A stretch of DNA of 56,384 nucleotides from Candidatus Nitrosocosmicus sp. (GTDB lineage Archaea > Thermoproteota > Nitrososphaeria > Nitrososphaerales > Nitrososphaeraceae). Position 1 is the stretch's first letter, and each line of letters begins with the position of its first letter. The stretch lies in the NCBI GenBank assembly GCA_029194465.1, contig JARFXS010000010.1, positions 1-56,384 of the forward strand, written 5' to 3'. The notes under the pieces are model-generated. The model was not told the origin of the DNA and searched no databases. It saw only the letters and a program-made list of their open reading frames with translations. Of this stretch, positions 29,215 through 38,519 are shown one piece after another. A program made the translations under genes and the position numbers.

Positions 29215-30324
29215 ATGCCTTCAAATATGCTTGGGAATTGCTTCACATTATCAAGTTTTGGCGAGAGTCATGGCCAATGCATTGGAGCCATAATAGATGG
29301 CTGTCCAGCAGGACTACGTCTCTCGGAGGCAGATGTTCAGCCCTTACTTGATTTAAGAAAGCCCGGACAATCAATTATCACAACCCAGAGGAGAGAAACT
29401 GATACAGTTGAAATACTTTCAGGTGTTTTCAATGGATTCACAACTGGTGCTCCCATTTGCATGATTATTTGGAACAAGGATTCTGATTCTCGTTCATACG
29501 ATGAATTCATGTCAAAGCCAAGACCTGGTCATGCAGACTATACTGCTTTTTCAAAATATGGAGGATTCAATGACTTTAGGGGAAGTGGACGATTTTCAGG
29601 CAGGTTAACTGCGACCATAGCGATGGGAGGAGCCGTAGCGTTGAAAATATTAAAGGATTACTTAAATATTGAAATAATTAGTTATACAAAATCTATTGGA
29701 GAAATTACAATGGATACTACTGACACACCATTTGACACCCTTTCTAAAAACAGATATCTTAATGATGTTCGTTGTCCTGACCAGGAAGTGGCAAAGAGGA
29801 TGAGGGATTTGATACTGTCTGCTAGAAGAGAAGGTGATTCATTGGGAGGTGTAATTGAGTGCATAGCACAAGGGGTGCCAGTAGGATTAGGCGAACCAAT
29901 TTTTGAATCAATAGAATCTGAGATATCAAAAGGTATTTTCAGCATTCCCGCGGTTAAAGGACTTGAATTTGGATCTGGATTTATGGGATCAGCTATGAGG
30001 GGGTCAGAGAACAATGATTCATTCTCGATAGATAGATCTACTGGTAACATAATTACTGATACAAATAAATCAGGAGGAATATTGGGTGGGATTTCAGATG
30101 GAATGCCAATAGTGTTTAGGGTTGCTTTCAAACCCGCTGCCTCCATCCCAAAACCTCAGAAAACAGTAAATTTGAAGGATATGACTGAATCTCAATTAAT
30201 TGTATCTGGTAGACACGATCCATGCGTAGTTCCCAGGGCCCCACCTGTAGTAGATAGCATTGCAGCAATCGTGTTGCTAGATTTCTGCCTAAAATCTCAT
30301 CTTGTTCCAAGGGTAATACGCTAG
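29215..30324 (+). CDS. aroC: Chorismate synthase
   Basis: 369 residues, normal length. It eliminates phosphate from EPSP with reduced FMN to give chorismate. Seen are the N-terminal GNCFTLSSFGESHG (signature 1), DLRKPGQSIITTQRRETD, RPGHADYTAFSKYGGFNDFRGSGRFSGR, the middle GGVIECIAQGVPVGLG, the KSGGILGGISDG signature, and the closing GRHDPCVVPRAPPVVD. ATG at 29215. It lies about 100 bases after aroA and is followed by chorismate mutase within ten bases. The frame is intact. Confidence 0.95.
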   Translation: MPSNMLGNCFTLSSFGESHGQCIGAIIDGCPAGLRLSEADVQPLLDLRKPGQSIITTQRRETDTVEILSGVFNGFTTGAPICMIIWNKDSDSRSYDEFMSKPRPGHADYTAFSKYGGFNDFRGSGRFSGRLTATIAMGGAVALKILKDYLNIEIISYTKSIGEITMDTTDTPFDTLSKNRYLNDVRCPDQEVAKRMRDLILSARREGDSLGGVIECIAQGVPVGLGEPIFESIESEISKGIFSIPAVKGLEFGSGFMGSAMRGSENNDSFSIDRSTGNIITDTNKSGGILGGISDGMPIVFRVAFKPAASIPKPQKTVNLKDMTESQLIVSGRHDPCVVPRAPPVVDSIAAIVLLDFCLKSHLVPRVIR

Positions 30325-30333
30325 GATTCGAAA

Positions 30334-30610
30334 ATGACGATGAAGAAGTTAGTATTTTGAGAGATGACATGAAAGAAATTACAAAGCAGATTATGCAACT
30401 AGTTAATCAAAAGGATGGAAATTGCTAGGAAAATCAGACGATAAGACCAATTTGGATCTTGATATTATTGACGATAAAGTAGAATTAGGTATCAAGAACA
30501 TTTGTTAGGTAACCCTGAATATTTGAATTTAGATCCAGAATTTTCCTGGAAGGATTGTTAATATGCTAATTAACGAATCAATTAGAATCAATTTTGGAAA
30601 AATAAAATCA
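30334..30610 (+). pseudogene. Chorismate mutase (AroQ type), frame broken at several places
   Basis: A small AroQ-type helical mutase lies between aroC and the aminotransferase, in at least four frame pieces: ILRDDMKEITKQIMQLVNQ, MEIARKI, KTNLDLDIIDDKVE, then YQEHLLGNPEYLNLDPEF and GRIVNMLINESIRI. Each is a helix of the family (Arg/Lys in MEIARKI and the DLDIIDDKVE turn are typical). The last piece runs without a stop into the aminotransferase, so the two may be fused in the organism or joined by an indel. Chorismate mutase converts chorismate to prephenate for Phe and Tyr. Position and neighbours support the call. Confidence 0.75.
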
Positions 30611-31839
30611 ATGGGAAGCAAGAAAAAATTGAACATAATACAAAAATCTTCGGTTCAGCCTTCCAAATCCTCTCCTTTGAAGGACAAGGCTAAGGTCCAT
30701 AAATTTGAAATTAAGTCTCATTTGGATGTCTTTAATGCAGCGAAAAATCTAGAACTACAAGGATTCAAGATAATACAGGAGGTTGGAGAACCTGATTTTC
30801 TACCACCAATTCAAGTCAAGAATGAATTGACCAGGATTTATGAAATGCGCAGATTTCACTATACTCAGACTGCGGGTATCAAAGATTTGCGGATAGGTTT
30901 GTCAAATCATCTTGCTAATTTCTCAGTAAAAACGGATTTGATATTTTTGAACCAATAAGTCCTGACAAGATTATTATTACCCCAGGAGGCGGTTCGGGAT
31001 ATTTTGTTCGTTTTCTGCACTTTTGAGACCCGGTGATGAAATTATTACAATTGAACCAAACTGGCCGGCTTGCTTTGATTGTGCAAATTACCTAGGTGTA
31101 AAAAATAGGATAATAAAGACTAGTTTGGAACAAAACTGGGAGCCTGACTTATCTGAAATAGAAAATCAAATTAATATTAATACAAAAATAATCTGTCTAA
31201 ATTATCCCAATAATCCAACTGGTAAAATACTGAACAAGAAATCCTACGACAAAATAGTAGATTTAGGCTCGAATGAACAGAATTTATTTACTCAGTGATG
31301 AAGTTTATTCTAACTATGCTTATGAACCATATCGAAGTGTTATTAATTTTGACTATGACAAATCAATACTATTGGGCTCTTTTTCAAAAACATTCGCGAT
31401 GACGGGATTCAGGGTCGGCTATGTATATTCGAGAGATAGCTCATTAATCACCAAACTCATCAAAATACAAGCATTGGCTTTAACATCAGTGGCAGAGCCA
31501 ATGCAATCTTGTGCATTGCTGGCATTAAATTCCGATCCCGAAGGAAATAACAAAATAATGAAGAAGCGTTTAGAAATAATGTGTAGGCATTTGAAAAAAT
31601 TACCATTCGAATATGTATTCCCAGAGGGGGCAATGTATGTTTTTGCAAGAATAAGTCATGATCTAGATTTGACCGACTTGAAGTTAGTAGAATTATTGTT
31701 AAATCATGGAGTTGCCGTAGCACCTGGAAGTGGATTCGGATCAAACTATTCTAATTACATAAGATTATCTACGTGTCTAGAGGAAAAGAAAATGATCGAA
31801 GGATTGGAAATTATTAGTGATTTGGTTAATAAACTTTGA
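30611..31839 (+). pseudogene. Class I aspartate/aromatic aminotransferase, frame broken at three places
   Basis: A roughly 410-residue PLP aminotransferase in four consecutive pieces. The first has FKIIQEVGEPDFLPP and YTQTAGIKDLRIGLSNHL. After a shift near 30940 comes FEPISPDKIIITPGG, after another near 31000 comes LRPGDEIITIEPNWPACFDC and IICLNYPNNPTG, and after one near 31265 the last piece has IYLLSDEVYSNYAYEPY, the PLP lysine in LGSFSKTFAMTGFRVGY, and the C-terminal GVAVAPGSGFG and YIRLSTCL. All catalytic residues are retained. It probably transaminates prephenate or aromatic 2-oxo acids. The start at ATG 30611 is a guess because the chorismate mutase frame enters it. Confidence 0.82.
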
Positions 31840-31873
31840 GTATTATTTTTTCTACGATAATGTTTACTTTGAC

Positions 31874-32847
31874 TTGAAATAACTGAACTGGCAAATATCC
31901 TGATTGTTGGAGCCGCAGGAAGAATGGGAAAATGGTTTTTTGATTATATTATTAATTTGCGTAGAGAACAATCTCAAGATCAACATTCTAGCAAAAAAAC
32001 TATCAAGATAGAAAAGGTTTTCTTAGTTGACATTAGTAGGGCAGATTACATAAATATCTCACAAGAAATGAATGTTCATGTTTCAAAGAGTATTAGCAAG
32101 TTTGTTAAGGATTCAAACATAATCATTTTATGCACTCCTATCAAGGAAACACTTAAGATCCTTGATAAAATTACAATGGTGCTAAGACCAGGAACAATTG
32201 TTATCGAAATATCTTCTGTAAAAAATCCTATTCATGAACATATTTCAAACTTATCTCAGAAATATAGTTCTTTGAAATTCCTTTGTATCCATCCCATGTT
32301 TGGGCCGGGAGCTCAAATAGATTCTTCAAAGAACATAATAATGCACGTGCCACTTGGTTTATCTGATGTCAACAGGGAATCAAGAATACTTGGTAAGTTG
32401 TTTCCAAGATTTAAAAGATTCTTAATAAGTACGTCAGAAAAACATGATACTCTTATTGCTATTCTTATAAGTCTAGTTTACTTTATTAATCTTGTTTTCT
32501 CGAAACTCCTGATTGAAATTTCAACGAGTAAGACACTCAAAAACGAAAAAGATTTGTTAAAATTGTTAAAACAGTTATCTGGAAGCTCATATAGGATTCA
32601 GTCGTTACTAAGTGAGAGTATATTAACCGATGAAGTACCACTTTTTTTGAATCTATTCCTAGGTAGCGACAAATCGATCGAGATAATTAACAAGTACGGC
32701 AAGATTTATGGGATGGTATCAAAAAAAGTAGAACAAAAAGATGAAAAGTACTTGCAAAACCTTGTAATCAATACGAGGAAAAAAATTAAGGACCAAATAG
32801 ATATTGATTATTCGTATGATTTGCTTTACCGGTTTTTAAACAATTAG
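31874..32847 (+). CDS. tyrA: Prephenate dehydrogenase-like protein, start frame broken by one missing A
   Basis: The open frame from ATG 31924 lacks half of its NAD motif. Upstream the same frame reads ELANILIVGAAGRMGK, a proper GxxGxMG Rossmann turn. A TTG at 31874 followed by AAATAACT needs one more A to give MKITELAN and join it. With that base the protein is 324 residues, normal for TyrA. Further landmarks: NIIILCTPIKET, VIEISSVKNPI, CIHPMFGPGA with the catalytic-site His, and a C-terminal helical dimer domain. It makes 4-hydroxyphenylpyruvate from prephenate. It follows the aminotransferase and closes the aromatic gene run. Confidence 0.85.
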
Positions 32848-32880
32848 TCTAGTCAATGGATATATCTGGATCAATAAGAA

Positions 32881-32887
32881 CATATAT
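32881..32887 (+). promoter_or_regulatory. Candidate TATA box of ilvC
   Basis: CATATAT lies 23-29 bases before the ATG at 32910, the leaderless spacing seen elsewhere in the window. Confidence 0.4.
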
Positions 32888-32909
32888 GATTTCATTTTCA
32901 TTTTAATGC

Positions 32910-33914
32910 ATGACAATAAAGAGATGGCTTGACAATGAAGTCTCTTTGGATCCATTAAGGAATCTAAAGATTGCTGTCATTGGTTATGGTATTCAAGGTG
33001 CGGCACAAGCATCTAATATGAAAGATTCCGGTCTAAATGTTTGTGTTGGTTTGCGTCCAGAAGGGAAGACGTGGGCAAAAGCAGAAAATGATAGACACGA
33101 GGTAAAAGCCGTTAGTGATGCAGTTAAAGACTCTGACATTATACATATTTTGATTCCAGATATGGAACAGGAAGAAACTTTCAAGACTGAAATCGCACCA
33201 TATTTGACAGAAAATAAGACGATCAGTTTTTCACATGGTGCTGCAATACATTGGAAGTGGATTGATCCTCCCAAAAATATTGATGTCATAATGATTGCTC
33301 CTAAAGGACCAGGTCAAAGGGTCCGTGAATTGTATTTAGATGGATTCGGGACACCCTCTCTAGTTGCTGTGCACCAAGACTATACAAAAAAAGCTTGGGA
33401 AAAAACATTGGCACTCGCCAAATCAATAGGTAGTACGAAACCCGGGGTTTTAGAAACCACATTCAAAGAAGAAGTAGAAACAGATTGGTTTGGTGAGCAA
33501 GTAGATTTGTGTGGAGGAGTACATCAAATGATCCTTAAATCATTTGAGACACTGGTAGAAGCAGGTTATCAACCAGAAATCGCCTATTTTGAATGCTTGC
33601 ACGAACTAAAATTAATTGTAGACTTGGTTCAAAAGTATGGTATTACAGGTATGTACACCAGAGTCAGTGAAACGGCAAGATATGGCGGGCTTACTCGTGG
33701 TAAACGCGTTATTGACACAGACTCTAAGGTAAAAATGAAGGAAGTATTAGCAGAGATCCAATCAGGACAGTTTGCAGATGAGTGGGTCAACAATTACAAG
33801 AAGGAAAAGAAATTGGCTTTTAGCGGGATGTTGCAGGAGTTAGAAAATCATGAGATTGAAAGAGTCGGCAAGGATCTAAGAAAAATGATGTGGCCGCAAG
33901 ACCAGGTGGAGTAA
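32910..33914 (+). CDS. ilvC: Ketol-acid reductoisomerase
   Basis: 334 residues, class I KARI size. It isomerises and reduces acetolactate or acetohydroxybutyrate in valine and isoleucine synthesis. The Rossmann motif GYGIQGAAQA is at about residues 25-34, followed by the NADPH-specificity loop GLRPEGKTWAKAE, the GPGQRVRELY loop, and the C-terminal knot with ETDWFGEQVDLCGGV and YFECLHELKLIVDL carrying the Mg-binding acidic residues. It has its own promoter-like box and ends 11 bases before the stop of the convergent B12-binding pseudogene. The frame is intact. Confidence 0.95.
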   Translation: MTIKRWLDNEVSLDPLRNLKIAVIGYGIQGAAQASNMKDSGLNVCVGLRPEGKTWAKAENDRHEVKAVSDAVKDSDIIHILIPDMEQEETFKTEIAPYLTENKTISFSHGAAIHWKWIDPPKNIDVIMIAPKGPGQRVRELYLDGFGTPSLVAVHQDYTKKAWEKTLALAKSIGSTKPGVLETTFKEEVETDWFGEQVDLCGGVHQMILKSFETLVEAGYQPEIAYFECLHELKLIVDLVQKYGITGMYTRVSETARYGGLTRGKRVIDTDSKVKMKEVLAEIQSGQFADEWVNNYKKEKKLAFSGMLQELENHEIERVGKDLRKMMWPQDQVE

Positions 33915-33924
33915 CAGCCAAGAC

Positions 33925-34401
33925 TCATTCTTTAGCGTTACAAATAGACGATCTCTTTTTTACATTTTTTACAATTTGTTCGATAATTTTATCTAGGGAT
34001 GTATCAGGTCCAAAATTTCCGGTAAACCCTGTCTTTTCTAATTCGTTCTTGTCTGATTCGGGTATTACCCCTCAGCCCACAAACAAAATGTCTTGAGAGT
34101 TCTGTTCGCGTAACAATCGAGATATTTTAGGAAACAAAGTGCGCTTCATTAAGTAAATTCATGGCAATTACATCTACATCCTTTTCAATTGTGGCCTTTA
34201 CAATTGGGTGGGTGTATAAAATAATCCCGAATAAATTACGTCCATGTCTTAATTCCTGAGCGCTCTACTGATTACCAAATCTCCTCGATCGTGACAATCC
34301 AAACCCAGCTTTTTAACCAAAATCTTAATTTTCTTTTGGAATAGGTACCTTGAATTATCCTTCTCTGTATTCCCCTTATCAATTAAGTGGCCATATACCA
34401 T
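33925..34401 (-). pseudogene. Methylmalonyl-CoA mutase-type B12-binding subunit, decayed
   Basis: Reverse-strand text matches the cobalamin-binding C-terminal domain of methylmalonyl-CoA mutase: KKIKILVKKLGLDCHDRGDLVISRALRN, given as landmark pieces LGLDCHDRGD (the DxHxxG B12 motif) and SRALRN. An in-frame TAA follows at 34249-34251, then DMDVIYSGLFYTPTQ continues in the same frame. A missing base then shifts to VKATIEKDVDVIAMNLLNEAHF, another to PKISRLLREQNSQDILFVG. There a TGA replaces the Gly codon before GVIPESDKNELEKTG, and the end is KIIEQIVKN. Two nonsense codons plus two frameshifts in about 140 codons, with no homopolymer cause for the nonsense changes, point to a real pseudogene. 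The start at 34401 is approximate. The catalytic large subunit is not in the window. Confidence 0.8.
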
Positions 34402-34551
34402 AATAACATATATCCAGAGTTTAGAATATTTTATATTCTGATTAAATGATTTGTTATCATCAAGATTATTAGACGGTAATAATATCAATTTGAACTTTAT
34501 CATAGTAAGGCTTTAATGTAAAGATCTACTATGTAGAGTCACTAAAAATAA

Positions 34552-35781
34552 ATGACTGTAAATGGGATTCAAAACTATCAATATTTTCCAAGAAATTTCT
34601 ATTCCAACGAAATCATTTATAAGATAATCGAAAAAAAAGTTGTTGACAGTCACGAATTAAAGGATTTGTTAAGTAATGCTGAGATTAAGGATCTTAACCT
34701 TTTGGCCTCATTTCTTCGCAATAGGGAAGATAACAAGGTTGTAACTTATTCAAGAAAGGTTTTTATCAATTTGATAAATTTGTGCAAAGATTCATGTTCT
34801 TATTGTACATATAAGAAGGAACCTACGAACCCTCAAGCCGTAATGCTGAGTCCTTCTCAAGCAATAGCAATTGCTAAGCTTGGAAGGAAAGCAAGATGTA
34901 CAGAAGCACTGATTGTAACCGGTGAGAGACCAGAGACAAGATATAATGAGGCTAAAAGGTGGCTTACATTACTTGGACATCGGAATCTGTCAGAATTGTT
35001 AGCGGATTTGAGTGAAAAAATAGTATCGCAGACTGGAATGTTACCCCACACTAACGCTGGTAGTCTAACAAAGAAAGAGATGTCTATGCTAAGATCTACC
35101 AATGCGAGTTTAGGTATGATGTTAGAAAGTTCGAGTGACCGGTTGACTGAAAAAGGACAGGCTCATGAAAAAGCTCCAAGTAAGAATCCTAAAGTAAGAT
35201 TAAGATCTTTAATCTCTGCAGGTGAGCTTAATTTTCCGATAACTACAGGACTATTGGTAGGGATAGATGAAAGTTTTAGTGAAATCATAGAATCATTGTT
35301 ACTACTAAATAAAATTAATAAGAAATACGGTCACATTCAAGAAGTAATTATGCAAAATTTCATACCAAAGAAGGGGACAATGATGGAGTACGCAGAATCA
35401 CCATCATATCCTTACTTTTTAAGATGTATTGCAGCAGCTCGAATAATTTTACAAGATATAAGTCTACAAGTCCCACCAAACCTCAGTCCTAATGTATATT
35501 CTAATTACCTTGATGCGGGAATCAATGATTGGGGTGGTATTTCACCGATTACGCCTGATCACGTCAATCCAGAATCACCTTGGCCAACTATTGAAAATGT
35601 TGGTGAAGTAACTAGAGAAAAAGGCTTTGTATTAAGGGCACGCCTGCCGGTGTATCCAAAATACATAATTAACTCGGAATTGTCAGGGAAATTCGTGCAC
35701 AAAGACCTTAAAGACTATATAGAACCGTTGATAGATAAATACGGCTTGGTCAAAGAGGAGTTTATTAACAATGAATATTGA
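34552..35781 (+). CDS. cofG: FO synthase subunit 1 (7,8-didemethyl-8-hydroxy-5-deazariboflavin synthase)
   Basis: 409 residues, a radical SAM enzyme. The cluster cysteines are C78, C82 and C85 (CKDSCSYC). The rest has the CofG pattern GERPETRY, LLPHTNAG-like GMLPHTNAG, SLGMMLESSSDRL and HIQEVIMQNFIPK. CofG and CofH together build the deazaflavin chromophore of coenzyme F420 from tyrosine and a ribityl pyrimidine. The stop overlaps the start of cofH by 11 bases, indicating a tight operon. The N-terminal extension of about 65 residues before the radical SAM core is helical. It is divergent from the B12 pseudogene. The frame is intact. Confidence 0.95.
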   Translation: MTVNGIQNYQYFPRNFYSNEIIYKIIEKKVVDSHELKDLLSNAEIKDLNLLASFLRNREDNKVVTYSRKVFINLINLCKDSCSYCTYKKEPTNPQAVMLSPSQAIAIAKLGRKARCTEALIVTGERPETRYNEAKRWLTLLGHRNLSELLADLSEKIVSQTGMLPHTNAGSLTKKEMSMLRSTNASLGMMLESSSDRLTEKGQAHEKAPSKNPKVRLRSLISAGELNFPITTGLLVGIDESFSEIIESLLLLNKINKKYGHIQEVIMQNFIPKKGTMMEYAESPSYPYFLRCIAAARIILQDISLQVPPNLSPNVYSNYLDAGINDWGGISPITPDHVNPESPWPTIENVGEVTREKGFVLRARLPVYPKYIINSELSGKFVHKDLKDYIEPLIDKYGLVKEEFINNEY

Positions 35782-37018
35782 CACTATTTTTAGAAATATC
35801 GATCCTGAAATCTCTTCGATCCTTGGAAGGGCCCTAGACGGGAAGGAAATTTCCTCACCAGATACACTAAAGCTTTTCAATGCTACTGGACAAAGTTTGT
35901 CTGTAATTACTCTAGTTGCTGATGAGTTGAGAAGACGGGCAAATGGTGAAATTGTTTCTTATGTCATAAATAGAAATATTAACTTTACAAATGTCTGCAT
36001 AAAACAGTGTGGTTTTTGTGCGTTTAGCAGAGATTTTAGGGTCGAAGAGGGTTATCTTTTACCAATTGAAGAAATAGTAAGAAGGGCTAAAGAAGCATGG
36101 CAATTTGGGGCCACTGAAATATGCATCCAGGCAGGGCTACCTCCCAAAATGGATGGATTTTTTTATATAGACTTATGCAGGGCCATAAAGAGGGAATTGC
36201 CCGAGATTCATATTCACGCTTTTTCCCCAGAGGAAATATTATACGGATCGAAATTGTCTAATAGCAAAGTTCATGATTATTTAGGTATGCTAAAGGAAGC
36301 GGGCCTAGGTAGTCTGCCTGGCACTTCCGCTGAAATTCTTGTAAAAGAGATAAGGGACAAAATTTCCCCCGGCCGTATTAATATAGAGCAATGGATAGAT
36401 ATTATTTCTACTGCACACAAGCTTGACATTCCGACCACTTCAACAATAATGTACGGACACATAGAAAGCAGTAGCGATATTGTATCTCACTTAGAGATAA
36501 TAAGAAACATCCAGAGACAAACCGGGAAATTCACCGAATTTGTTCCTTTGAGTTATGTGCACTATGATGCCCCGATGTCTAACCATCATTTAGTCAAAGA
36601 TATAAGACCTGGTGCAGATGGTCTAGAAATCTTGAAAATACATGCGATTTCGCGAATTTTCTTTAATAATTTTATTAACAACCTTCAAGTTTCATGGGTT
36701 AAAGAAGGACCTAAATTGTCGCAAATTTTGCTCAACTCTGGTGCAAATGACTTGGGTGGTTGTCTGATTAACGAGAGTATATCAACTTCAGCAGGATCGC
36801 AATATGGACAATTTATGAGACCAGTGGATATGCGTAAAATCATAAAGGCAGCAGGCAAGATACCCGCACAGAGAACATCAAAATATGAGATAATAAAAGA
36901 TTTTAGGACTAGTGAGGAAATTGAATCAGAGAATTCCCTTGACAAGATCAATCCTGATAGATTCGGGTCATACAATGAATTGATAAAACTAAATAGCTTT
37001 AGATTTAAGAAAGGCTAA
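35771..37018 (+). CDS. cofH: FO synthase subunit 2 (5-amino-6-(D-ribitylamino)uracil-tyrosine transferase)
   Basis: 415 residues, a radical SAM enzyme with C76, C80, C83 (CIKQCGFC). CofH landmarks are FTNVCIKQCGFCAFSR, EICIQAGLPPKMDGFFY, HIHAFSPEEI, GLGSLPGTSAEIL, TTSTIMYGHIES and the C-terminal GANDLGGCLINESISTSAG. It joins tyrosine to the ribitylaminouracil, the step before CofG closes the deazaflavin. It overlaps cofG, and its ATG is inside the cofG end. MqnC and MqnE of futalosine menaquinone synthesis are related, but the CofG partner settles the assignment. The frame is intact. Confidence 0.95.
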   Translation: MNIDTIFRNIDPEISSILGRALDGKEISSPDTLKLFNATGQSLSVITLVADELRRRANGEIVSYVINRNINFTNVCIKQCGFCAFSRDFRVEEGYLLPIEEIVRRAKEAWQFGATEICIQAGLPPKMDGFFYIDLCRAIKRELPEIHIHAFSPEEILYGSKLSNSKVHDYLGMLKEAGLGSLPGTSAEILVKEIRDKISPGRINIEQWIDIISTAHKLDIPTTSTIMYGHIESSSDIVSHLEIIRNIQRQTGKFTEFVPLSYVHYDAPMSNHHLVKDIRPGADGLEILKIHAISRIFFNNFINNLQVSWVKEGPKLSQILLNSGANDLGGCLINESISTSAGSQYGQFMRPVDMRKIIKAAGKIPAQRTSKYEIIKDFRTSEEIESENSLDKINPDRFGSYNELIKLNSFRFKKG

Positions 37019-37123
37019 AACCGGTTATGAAATTTTGGCTGATATTGATGCCCATCTCCACCGTAAGGGATATGCGATGATAACAAAAATATTTATGTCT
37101 TACTTCTAAACATAAAGTAAAAT

Positions 37124-38104
37124 TTGCATTTTGATGATAATAGCGATGAATTTAGAACCGATATCTTGAGAGGACTGTCTAATCCCATCCAAAAATCAAT
37201 ACCCTCTAAATATTTATATGACAATAAAGGTTCTTACTTGTTCGAACAAATTACTGTTCAGCCTGAGTATTATCCAACTAGAACTGAAAATAGTATACTA
37301 GAAGAATATTCCCACAAAATTTTAGAAAATATTCCAAAAGAAATCATTTTAATAGAAATGGGAAGTGGTAGTTCAAAAAAGACCAAACATCTCTTCGACA
37401 CAATTTTGAAAAGACAAGATACACTATATTACTTTCCAATTGATATTTCATTCAATTTTTTGGATTCTGTAGTAACTGATCTGGAAATACAAAATGAGAA
37501 AATAAGGATCAAGGGGATCCCAAATGATTATATAAATGGTATCAAAGACTGTAATAGTATACTGTTTGAGAATAATTTTAAGTTTGATTCATTTTCTAGA
37601 CTTATAGTTTTCTTTGGATCTAGTATTGGAAATTTTGAAATTAATGAAGCTAGAGACTTTTTGAAAGATCTGCGACTAAATATGAATGACAAGGACTTTT
37701 TGCTTGTTGGGTTTGATATGATAAAGGATGAATTTCTGATTGAACCGGCTTATAACGATAAAGCGGGCTTCACGGCTCAATTTAATTTGAACCTGTTAAC
37801 CCGAATGAACAGAGAACTTGGGAGTAATTTTGATCCTCATCGATATTTGCACTACGCCTTTTTTAACAAAGAAAAAGATCGCATCGAAATGCATATTAAA
37901 TCTAAATCGGATCAAGAAGTTAGAATATCCGGTTGTAACGAAATATTTCAACTATCTGAGGGTGAAACCATTCATACCGAAAGCTCATACAAATATAGCA
38001 AGGACAAAATCCAAAAATTAGCAACCCGATCGGGCTTTTCCATGGAGAAGATTTTCTCTGATAACAATAATTGGTTCAATCTTGTCTTGCTGAAACCGTC
38101 TTGA
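37124..38104 (+). CDS. egtD: EgtD-like histidine N-alpha-methyltransferase
   Basis: 326 residues of the EgtD family (SAM-dependent, trimethylates histidine to hercynine in ergothioneine synthesis). The N-terminal family block KSIPSKYLYDNKGSYLFEQI with PEYYPTRTE is at about 24-56. The SAM site is EMGSGSSKKTKHL at 78-90, followed by YFPIDIS and FFGSSIGNFE. The C-terminal MHIKSK and FQLSEGETIHTESSYKYS segments match the histidine-binding domain. The start is TTG at 37124. The expected partner EgtB is not next to it: the following 415 bases hold no gene. Related family members methylate other amino acids, so the substrate is likely but not proven. The frame is intact. Confidence 0.88.
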   Translation: MHFDDNSDEFRTDILRGLSNPIQKSIPSKYLYDNKGSYLFEQITVQPEYYPTRTENSILEEYSHKILENIPKEIILIEMGSGSSKKTKHLFDTILKRQDTLYYFPIDISFNFLDSVVTDLEIQNEKIRIKGIPNDYINGIKDCNSILFENNFKFDSFSRLIVFFGSSIGNFEINEARDFLKDLRLNMNDKDFLLVGFDMIKDEFLIEPAYNDKAGFTAQFNLNLLTRMNRELGSNFDPHRYLHYAFFNKEKDRIEMHIKSKSDQEVRISGCNEIFQLSEGETIHTESSYKYSKDKIQKLATRSGFSMEKIFSDNNNWFNLVLLKPS

Positions 38105-38519
38105 GGATTAAACATTGTCTTGGTCTTAGATAGATTGAAGAGAATATTTGATTAATTAGATGTTATTCTTTGTAAAGGATTTATTGACTAAAGATTGCCC
38201 AATAGAAAGACAAAATTATTATTCGATTGAGGTAATTAGTAATATTTTTCGTCACGACTTAATGGATCAGGGAAATACTATGCATCGGAAGCAAAATTAT
38301 ACAGATTGAAATTATGTAATAAAAAATTTTATAGCGAATCTGATAGTATTGTCTAGTCATCTCTAGTCAGCAGGTATCAAATCATCTGAACCCTCTTCAA
38401 ATAGATTTCTCTGATCTAAAAGGAATTTAGAGTCAATCTATATGATCCCTTCGATATTATTATTTGACATAGGTAAGCAAACCTTACTAGAAAGCAAAAC
38501 CTGTTGATAACTCTTTGGC
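38105..38519. other. Gene-free stretch after egtD
   Basis: About 415 bases, stops in all frames, no similarity seen to EgtB or other genes. Convergent boundary between plus- and minus-strand genes. Confidence 0.4.

Noticed and set aside
29682..30146. 154-codon open frame on the minus strand inside aroC
   Set aside because: It lies wholly within the well-supported chorismate synthase gene and has the Ser/Pro/Ile-rich look of a reverse shadow.
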